A DNA stretch of 64,000 nucleotides, from NCBI RefSeq assembly GCF_000875775.1, contig NZ_CP010868.1, positions 1,437,707-1,501,706 of the forward strand, read 5' to 3'. Positions 58,528-64,000 of this stretch are shown here, piece by piece. Positions within the stretch are counted from its first letter, which is position 1. Each line of letters begins with the position of its first letter. The notes beneath the pieces are model-generated. The model was not told where the DNA came from. It saw only the letters and a list, made by a program, of their open reading frames with translations, and did no database searches. The position numbers and the translations under genes are program-made. This DNA is from Nitrosopumilus piranensis (lineage in GTDB: Archaea; Thermoproteota; Nitrososphaeria; Nitrososphaerales; Nitrosopumilaceae).

Positions 58528-58597
58528 TTCTGACTGTAACTATATAAATTATGATATCATGATAGCATTAAAAGTAATACTAATATGATGATATCAT
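58518..58597. promoter_or_regulatory. Three ATGATATCAT palindromes between RHH and OsmC genes
   Basis: Perfect 10-bp palindromes at 58518-58527 (covering the RHH start codon), 58551-58560 and 58588-58597, spaced 33 and 37 bp. They would block both promoters when bound, consistent with autorepression and osmC control. Confidence 0.7.
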
Positions 58598-58609
58598 GAT
58601 ACCATTAGT

Positions 58610-59176
58610 ATGAAAACCAAACAAATTCAAAAAGAGTTAGTCAATGGTGTTGATGTTCCAAAATTGACACAAATCATTGATGAATTAACTCAAAACCCTA
58701 ACTTGGCTCAATTCCATTTTTGTGCAAAGAATAACTGGGTCAATGGAGGTGAAAACCAAACAACTGTAAACGAGTTTTACGGTGGCAGTGTAAAACATGT
58801 TAGAAGCAAACCTTTTGTCTTTACAAAAGACGAGCCAACCGTTTTGCTTGGACATGACCAAGGTGCAAATCCGGTAGAATATGCATTAACTGCGCTTGCA
58901 GGGTGTGTCACTACCACATTGGTATATTATGCATCCGCGATGAATGTCAAAATCAACAAAGTAGAGTCTATTTTGGAAGGAGATATTGACTTGAGAGGCC
59001 TGCTAAACATTGATGAGAACATCAAAGCAGGTTACAAGAGCATTGATATCAAGTTCAAGATTGATTCAGATGCATCTCCCGAGACATTACATAAACTCAT
59101 GGAGATTGCAAAAAAACACTCCCCAGTAGCAAATACCATAACAAATGCTACTCCAATCAATGTAAGCTTGGCGTAA
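58610..59176 (+). CDS. OsmC-family peroxide/redox protein
   Basis: 188 residues with the OsmC core: V-L-L-G-H-D-Q-G-A-N-P-V-E-Y-A-L-T-A-L-A-G-C-V-T-T-T (catalytic Cys in A-G-C) and Y-K-S-I-D-I-K-F-K-I-D...A-K-K-H-S-P-V-A-N-T-I. The second peroxidatic Cys is not in the usual place, as in OsmC/YhfA subtypes. Likely controlled by the divergent RHH protein. Confidence 0.88.
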   Translation: MKTKQIQKELVNGVDVPKLTQIIDELTQNPNLAQFHFCAKNNWVNGGENQTTVNEFYGGSVKHVRSKPFVFTKDEPTVLLGHDQGANPVEYALTALAGCVTTTLVYYASAMNVKINKVESILEGDIDLRGLLNIDENIKAGYKSIDIKFKIDSDASPETLHKLMEIAKKHSPVANTITNATPINVSLA

Positions 59177-59411
59177 TGCCAACTTTTTTCTTTATTTTCA
59201 ACTATTGGAAGCCCCGTAGTAGGATCACATATGGAATTTCAGTGTACTACTTTATTCATAAATCTAAAAGATCTTAGTTACTGATAATTCTTTTTCCAAA
59301 TAAGTGACATATATTTCTCATAAGATCAAATGGCTATCCCTTGTCCATACCCCAGCATTACAATTTTTTAATGAAAAATTTTTTGATAGTTCTAAAAATA
59401 AGAAAAAAGGG

Positions 59412-60440
59412 TTATTTTGCAAGTACCATAGAGTAGCTTACAGTGAAGGGATCAGAATTCATCGTATGGAGTGCTAATGCATTTCCAGTGAACTGAACAG
59501 AACCTGCTGCCTTTGATGGAACCAATATCAGTGCATAATGAGTTTCGCCATCTGGAGTCCATGAAGGCATTCCAGCTAGTTCACCTTTAGACATTGGGCC
59601 TAACAGGGTAACAATTTGAACTGGCTCTGATGCATCATATGTTAAATGACCAGAGTATGCTTTGTCTCTTGGAGCCAACAGTACTGCTAGTTGATGTGAC
59701 TCATGACCAATACCTGGATCTTGTGAAGAAGTTGTTGTTCCTCTGAATACCTTTTCACCATCAACTACACGTTCAGTGTATGTTACTGAGTATGTAACGG
59801 TAAATGGTTCAGGATTCTTGGTATGAACTGCAATTGCATTTCCTGAGAATTGCCAAACACCTGCAGAAGTTTCTTTATCTACAAATGTTAGACCGAATTT
59901 TGTTTTACCATCAGGTGACCAAATTGCTTGTCCTTTATCCATTCCTTTCTTCAATGGTCCATGTAATGCAACAAGCTGAACATTTTCAGATGCGGCATAT
60001 GTTAAATGACCGCGATAAACTTTGTCACTAGGTGGCAAAATTATTGCAAGTTGATGATTCTCATGACCTTGACCAGGATCTTGTACAGAAGTTAATACTC
60101 CAGACATAGTCTTTGGTACTTTCATGGAATGAGCTTCTTTTGCTTTTTCCATAGTTTCTGCTTTCATATCCTTCTTTGGTGCGTCTTTGGCTTTTTCTGC
60201 TGACTCTGCTTTCTTTTCAGATTTTACTGCCTCTTTCTTCTTTTTCTCAACAGGTTTCTCTTCTTTAGGAATTTCAGAACACAGTCTGTCACCACATACT
60301 TTTTTGGAGCCAATCTCTGTGAGTGAAGTTCCTTTTGATTTCACTGCTTCAGCAAATTGTACAAATCCTGCTGGACCTGCAATAACTCCTGTAAGTAATA
60401 CGGCAACTGTGAAAAATGCCATAATTGTTGTTTTTGTCAT
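59412..60440 (-). CDS. Exported protein with two tandem beta domains, 342 aa
   Basis: Signal peptide 1-32, then a Lys/Glu/Ala-rich low-complexity linker (about 60-105). Two homologous domains of about 115 residues follow: each has Q-D-P-G-x-G-H-E-x-H-Q-L-A, H-L-T-Y-x-A-S-E-x-V-Q and F-T-V-x-Y-S. The G-H-E-x-H-Q motif might bind a metal. Probably a surface or secreted protein anchored through its linker. Confidence 0.72.
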   Translation of the reverse strand: MTKTTIMAFFTVAVLLTGVIAGPAGFVQFAEAVKSKGTSLTEIGSKKVCGDRLCSEIPKEEKPVEKKKKEAVKSEKKAESAEKAKDAPKKDMKAETMEKAKEAHSMKVPKTMSGVLTSVQDPGQGHENHQLAIILPPSDKVYRGHLTYAASENVQLVALHGPLKKGMDKGQAIWSPDGKTKFGLTFVDKETSAGVWQFSGNAIAVHTKNPEPFTVTYSVTYTERVVDGEKVFRGTTTSSQDPGIGHESHQLAVLLAPRDKAYSGHLTYDASEPVQIVTLLGPMSKGELAGMPSWTPDGETHYALILVPSKAAGSVQFTGNALALHTMNSDPFTVSYSMVLAK

Positions 60441-60693
60441 TAAGTACTAGCAATTTTTCATTAGTAATAAATATGATCAGAAGATTAATCTAAATTGTTT
60501 TTTTTTTGAGTACGAAATCCTGTTCCAACTAGGAAGCATTATGACAGGAAATCGTCCTCAAGTTATAATTTCATTATTTGGAGATAAGTGGCATACAAGT
60601 TGATTTAATTTTAAATGAAATCAACTGGTTGTTTGTAAAACAATTTTTATCAATTTTGTCCCACTTTAAAATCAACTTTGCGGTACAATTGCC

Positions 60694-60849
60694 ATGAAGC
60701 AAATCATGTTACAAGGTCAAAAATCCCGACCATCAAAAATGATAGAAAGTGATGTCAAAAACGCTCTTTCAATCACGACTTACAATTGGACAGATGTGTC
60801 TGGTTTGTCATGGATTTTCAGAGAAGATTCTATGACTAATTATGCTTAG
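60694..60849 (+). CDS. Possible small protein, 51 aa
   Basis: ATG 60694 to TAG 60849, no motif, overlaps neither neighbour's true start (60878). Codon use is ordinary. Low confidence that it is translated. Confidence 0.3.
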   Translation: MKQIMLQGQKSRPSKMIESDVKNALSITTYNWTDVSGLSWIFREDSMTNYA

Positions 60850-60877
60850 CCAACTAGGAGGAGGTGTAAAGAGAAAA

Positions 60878-61471
60878 ATGAAAACAAAATCAACAATTAC
60901 AACAATTACTGCATTAACATTGGCATCAGCATTAATCATATCTGGATTTAACCTTCCTGCAGCTGAAGCTCAAACGTTTCCAAGTGTGAAAAAAGTAGTA
61001 GTTACCAGTGTAGGATCACAAGGCAAGATTTACGAATCACAACCAAGAACAATTGCATACACCTATGTGTTTGAAGCATGTGCTGGAAAAAATGCAATCA
61101 GAGCTCCTGAAGTAGTAGTTACTTCTGATAGTGAAGTAAGATCTGTAAAACTAGCATTAGACTTGAACCCAGAAGCATGTGTTGTGTCAGCTACAAAAAT
61201 CAAAGCAGCAAATCCTGACACAATCAGTGCAAAGTTGTTCACTAAAGAAACTGTCACAAATATGGCAAACAACGCTGAATTGAGACTAGCAAATGTCAAG
61301 ATGATGTTAGCTGAAAAGAATGCTGAATTACAAAAACTTGTAAAACAACCATCTAGCAGTGCAAACACATCAAAGCTTGTTCAGATAACTGATGAAGTAG
61401 TAGAATTACGTAAACAGCTAAAAGATGCAAGAGGCGAATACTATAGATTGCTATTCCTTATTCACGGATAG
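60878..61471 (+). CDS. Exported helical protein, 197 aa
   Basis: Start at M-K-T-K ATG 60878; the frame is open 12 codons further upstream but those residues are hydrophilic, and GGAGGTG lies just before. Signal peptide ends A-E-A-Q. The mature protein has a small beta part with two cysteines (E-A-C-A, E-A-C-V) and a C-terminal helical hairpin (M-L-A-E-K-N-A-E-L-Q-K...E-V-V-E-L-R-K-Q-L-K). Unknown family, typical of Nitrosopumilus secretomes. Confidence 0.7.
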   Translation: MKTKSTITTITALTLASALIISGFNLPAAEAQTFPSVKKVVVTSVGSQGKIYESQPRTIAYTYVFEACAGKNAIRAPEVVVTSDSEVRSVKLALDLNPEACVVSATKIKAANPDTISAKLFTKETVTNMANNAELRLANVKMMLAEKNAELQKLVKQPSSSANTSKLVQITDEVVELRKQLKDARGEYYRLLFLIHG

Positions 61472-61585
61472 CACCTCTTCATTTTTTATTTTTTAGCATA
61501 TCTTTATCCAAATAACGGGTAAATTACAAAGTAAAAGATTTTTCAAAATTGTTTCTTTAAATAACAAATTCAATGATGACAAATA

Positions 61586-62242
61586 TTGGGATTACGAGAA
61601 ATTGAGCTAAAAGAGGAATATCGTTCGGACTTGGATGATATCGTAGCAGAATTTTTCTTTCCATGTCTTGCTCAATGTATAGAATATGACAGATGCGTAG
61701 ATTTTCTCTCAATTCAGACGCTGGCTACAATTGCTATGGCATTTGAGAATTTTTCAGAGGGCAAAGCCAAGATGAGAATGGTAACAGGTCATAGATTTAG
61801 AACAGAGGATCTTAATCTATTTACGAAATTATTTTCTGAAAAGTATACAAAATCATTTGAAGGAATCCTAATCAAAGATACCAAAATCCAAAAATTGCAA
61901 GACATAGTCAACAAGGGTCAAATTGAATTAAAGATTGCAATTCCAAATTCAGAACAAGTTGCTGAATCTTTTTCAGAAAGAATTGGTATTTTTAGAGATG
62001 AAAACGATGATGCAGTTGCATTTACTGGAACTTCAAGAGAGTCATTTTCCACTCAAACAAGAGACTTTGAATCAGTTGATGTATTTACATCATGGAATGA
62101 CAAGTCTAGAGTGGAAAGAAAACAAAAGGACTTTGAAGAGTTGTGGGAAAACAAGACAAAGTACTTGGAGGTTTATGATTTCATGTATGCCCAAGAGAGA
62201 AATCTCTTAAAGTATTCATCAGAGTGGCTCTTCAGAGATTAA
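61586..62242 (+). CDS. Phospholipase-D-like fold protein without HKD motif, 218 aa
   Basis: TTG start. The order Y-D-R-C-V-D-F-L-S-I-Q-T-L...K-A-K-M-R-M-V-T-G-H-R-F and G-I-F-R-D-E-N-D-D-A-V-A-F-T-G-T-S-R-E-S-F is that of the N-terminal PLD-like domain found in helicases and defence nucleases. The catalytic H-x-K is missing, so it is probably a binding or degenerate nuclease domain. Confidence 0.68.
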   Translation: MGLREIELKEEYRSDLDDIVAEFFFPCLAQCIEYDRCVDFLSIQTLATIAMAFENFSEGKAKMRMVTGHRFRTEDLNLFTKLFSEKYTKSFEGILIKDTKIQKLQDIVNKGQIELKIAIPNSEQVAESFSERIGIFRDENDDAVAFTGTSRESFSTQTRDFESVDVFTSWNDKSRVERKQKDFEELWENKTKYLEVYDFMYAQERNLLKYSSEWLFRD

Positions 62243-62795
62243 ATGATTCTTCTAGTCTTGCCTTGTTTTCATGGAAATTCATTTTATTGATTTTGTAATA
62301 GATTACTTCGCCACGTCTCTCAATTACTGCAATTATTGGCTCTTTTCCCATTTGTGTTATTTCTTGAATCTTTTTTTGGAGATGTCCCATCTTCTCTTGT
62401 TGTCCTTCATTTAGTCCAAATATCAAAAATTTTGCCCCCTTTTCACCAAAGTGTCCTCTCTCATAGACTCTAAAATCAGAGCCAAATCCAAACCCATCCT
62501 TTACAACATAACCTCTGTTCCGGAGATCCCGATAAATCAAAAACTTTGTAAGAATTTCAGAGTCAGTCTTTTGACAGATATTCATAAAAGAATCAAAATC
62601 GATTTGTTTTTTTCCTTTCTTTAGAATCAGTTTGCTTGTGTATAACAGGTATAGTGTCTCAAATTGTTTTAGAAATAATTTCTCTTTTTCAATTTCCCCA
62701 TACCCTTTTAGTTCAAGTTCATGAACCATATCTCCATCAGAGATGCAGGCTTGATCTGAAACCAAAATGCCTTTGACTAAAGGAGTATCTTCCAT
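62232..62795 (-). CDS. endA: tRNA-splicing endonuclease (EndA)
   Basis: 187 residues from ATG 62795 (M-E-D-T-P-L-V-K-G); a longer frame to 62831 is less likely. The C-terminal catalytic domain reads Y-R-D-L-R-N-R-G-Y-V-V-K-D-G-F-G-F-G-S-D-F-R-V-Y-E-R-G, then His and Lys of the Tyr-His-Lys triad (G-H-F-G, G-A-K-F). It cuts bulge-helix-bulge introns in pre-tRNA and rRNA. Short single-domain form, typical of archaea. Confidence 0.9.
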   Translation of the reverse strand: MEDTPLVKGILVSDQACISDGDMVHELELKGYGEIEKEKLFLKQFETLYLLYTSKLILKKGKKQIDFDSFMNICQKTDSEILTKFLIYRDLRNRGYVVKDGFGFGSDFRVYERGHFGEKGAKFLIFGLNEGQQEKMGHLQKKIQEITQMGKEPIIAVIERRGEVIYYKINKMNFHENKARLEESFNL

Positions 62796-62894
62796 GACGA
62801 AAATAAAACCAAATGATTTCCATATAAGCATTGGAAAACACGAACAAATCTCTTCTAACCGTTAAAATATGGGCATTCATGGCTTTATCATATC

Positions 62895-63404
62895 ATGCAT
62901 GGTGCCAATTATAGAGAAGGAAATGGTCAGGTCTTTACCAGAAAAAAGTACATCAAAGGTAAACCACAAATCAAAATTGCAAAATTTCAAGGTGGAAAAA
63001 GAGGTACATACCAATACTGTGTACAATTATGCATCAATGAGAAGATGCAGTTAAGACACATGGCAATAGAGTCAACAAGGCTAGCAGCAAACAAGACACT
63101 AGAAAAAACAACTGGAGAATCAGGATACTATTCCAGACTCAGAATTTACCCACATAACATGCTAAGAGAGAATAAACAGATTGCAACTGCAGGTGCAGAT
63201 AGAATTTCAGAAGGAATGAGAAGAGCATGGGGAAAAGCCACCAGCTTAGGTGCAAGAGTAAAAGAAGGTCAATGTATCATGGAGCTTTATGTCAATGGCG
63301 ATGCGCATCTGACAGCAGCAAAAAAGGCACTCAAAAGCGCATGTGTGAAACTACCAGGAACACCAACAATCAAAGTTTTAGATTGGAATAAACCATCACC
63401 ATAG
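62895..63404 (+). CDS. rpl10e: Ribosomal protein uL16 (archaeal L10e)
   Basis: 169 residues. Conserved segments: Y-I-K-G-K-P-Q-I-K-I...A-I-E-S-T-R-L-A-A-N-K...R-I-Y-P-H-N-M-L-R-E-N-K...A-G-A-D-R-I-S-E-G-M-R-R-A-W-G-K. A large-subunit protein near the A site. The start at ATG 62895 gives normal length; an overlapping frame is a shadow. Confidence 0.95.
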   Translation: MHGANYREGNGQVFTRKKYIKGKPQIKIAKFQGGKRGTYQYCVQLCINEKMQLRHMAIESTRLAANKTLEKTTGESGYYSRLRIYPHNMLRENKQIATAGADRISEGMRRAWGKATSLGARVKEGQCIMELYVNGDAHLTAAKKALKSACVKLPGTPTIKVLDWNKPSP

Positions 63405-63659
63405 ATTTTCCAAATCAGATTTTCTGTTTTTAATAAACTCTAAAAATTCTTCAAATTCAACTTTGGTAGGTTCTCGATTCAAGATTCGTTTTGATTGATA
63501 ATAAAATGCATTATAGATTCTGCCAACAACAATACCCAAAGCAAAGGATTTAGAATTATCAATTTCAGACAACATTGAAATCAATTGTTTGATTTCATCT
63601 TTGTTGGAGATTGATTCTTGAATTTTTTCATTAATCTTTTTTAGAAGAATTTCATCCAT
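63396..63659 (-). CDS. Hypothetical helical protein, 87 aa
   Basis: Helical, charged protein (I-K-Q-L-I-S-M-L-S-E-I-D...V-V-G-R-I-Y-N-A-F-Y-Y-Q-S-K-R-I-L). Its end overlaps the uL16 gene by 9 nt, convergent. Common beside translation genes in this lineage, but not identified. Confidence 0.6.
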   Translation of the reverse strand: MDEILLKKINEKIQESISNKDEIKQLISMLSEIDNSKSFALGIVVGRIYNAFYYQSKRILNREPTKVEFEEFLEFIKNRKSDLENLW

Positions 63660-63722
63660 AATGATTCTTCATTAAAATAGTTAAAAACAGTTTAATATCC
63701 AAATTCAGCCTCTAGATTTGTT

Positions 63723-63796
63723 GCAGTTATAGTACAGTCTGGTTAGTACTCGTGCTTGCCAAGTACGTGACCCGGGTTCAAATCCCGGTAACTGCA
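63723..63796 (+). tRNA. tRNA-Gly (GCC anticodon)
   Basis: Acceptor GCAGTTA/TAACTGC; anticodon stem CGTGC/GTACG with loop TTGCCAA, anticodon GCC; T arm CCGGG-TTCAAAT-CCCGG; discriminator A. The next three bases are CCA, so the 3' end may be encoded, unlike tRNA-Glu in this window. Confidence 0.93.
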
Positions 63797-63800
63797 CCAC

Positions 63801-64000
63801 TTATTGGTTTTTAGGAATTAAAGCAGTTTTTATGATTTCCAATGCATCATGAGCTTTTTCTGGACGTGGAAGTTGAATCGCAATTACATTATCCTTTCCG
63901 TATTGAGATTCAGGAGAATTCAATACAAGCATCGAGGTATTTGCTAGTGCTTCAAAAAACTTCAAGTCAGTTTTTGCATTGACGAGAAATCTTTCAGATA
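63801..64000 (-). CDS. 3' part of an unidentified protein gene (runs off window)
   Basis: 65 codons open to the right edge end at TAA 63801. The product contains N-A-K-T-D-L-K-F-F-E-A-L-A-N-T...V-I-A-I-Q-L-P-R-P-E-K-A-H-D-A-L-E-I-I-K-T-A, an alpha/beta pattern. Family not recognised from this part. Confidence 0.6.
   Translation of the reverse strand, partial: SERFLVNAKTDLKFFEALANTSMLVLNSPESQYGKDNVIAIQLPRPEKAHDALEIIKTALIPKNQ

Overview
The window looks like the chromosome of a marine ammonia-oxidizing archaeon close to Nitrosopumilus (Nitrososphaerota/Thaumarchaeota). The basis is an A+T-rich sequence, leaderless promoters, archaeal core genes at the right end (uL16/L10e, tRNA-splicing endonuclease, tRNA-Gly), Lrp/AsnC and HxlR regulators, effector-only Lrp domains, many cysteine-rich microproteins, and exported proteins with the WIKNNAGWWADG repeat. 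The assignment comes from reading the sequence, without a database search.

Layout. 0-4 kb: conserved hypotheticals, a TPR protein, a large exported protein and a 47-residue metallothionein-like protein. 4.1-5.6 kb: tRNA-Glu followed at once by a tyrosine recombinase. 8.5-13.6 kb: an ORF of unknown function, a Vsr endonuclease, a C5-cytosine methyltransferase, a protein with two GHKL ATPase modules (MORC-like plus histidine-kinase-like) and a response regulator, then the broken end of a second recombinase. 14.2-20.6 and 37.3-51.9 kb: two long minus-strand arrays of exported and membrane proteins. They share an interchangeable 5' module (MKTR leader), shared promoters and shuffled small domains (TIMP/NTR-like OB folds, a two-cysteine PLKQ domain, an IPRxLID beta domain). 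22-25.3 kb: an exported protein, an EamA transporter and a protein made of about forty G-Y/F-D/N-x-x pentads, flanked by direct repeats. 25.3-37.1 kb: paralogous small regulatory and sensory proteins (AbrB-like, Lrp, stand-alone RAM domains, HxlR) mixed with many tiny Cys-rich proteins and several intergenic segments that fold as branched RNAs. 52-57 kb: exported proteins, a chymotrypsin-like protease and two gene fragments. 57.36 kb: a degenerate copy of the tRNA-Glu 3' end. 57.5-64 kb: an RHH regulator divergent from an OsmC gene, exported proteins and core translation genes.

How it fits together. Recombinase, tRNA-Glu and the distant tRNA-end copy suggest that some or all of 4.1-57.4 kb was, or lies next to, an integrated element. 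The methyltransferase/Vsr/MORC-kinase/response-regulator block looks like defence or DNA-modification cargo. The MKTR arrays look like a cell-surface gene family diversified by joining ORFs at a short common junction sequence, so that neighbouring genes are translationally coupled. These three points, together with the structured intergenic RNAs, are the parts most worth following up.
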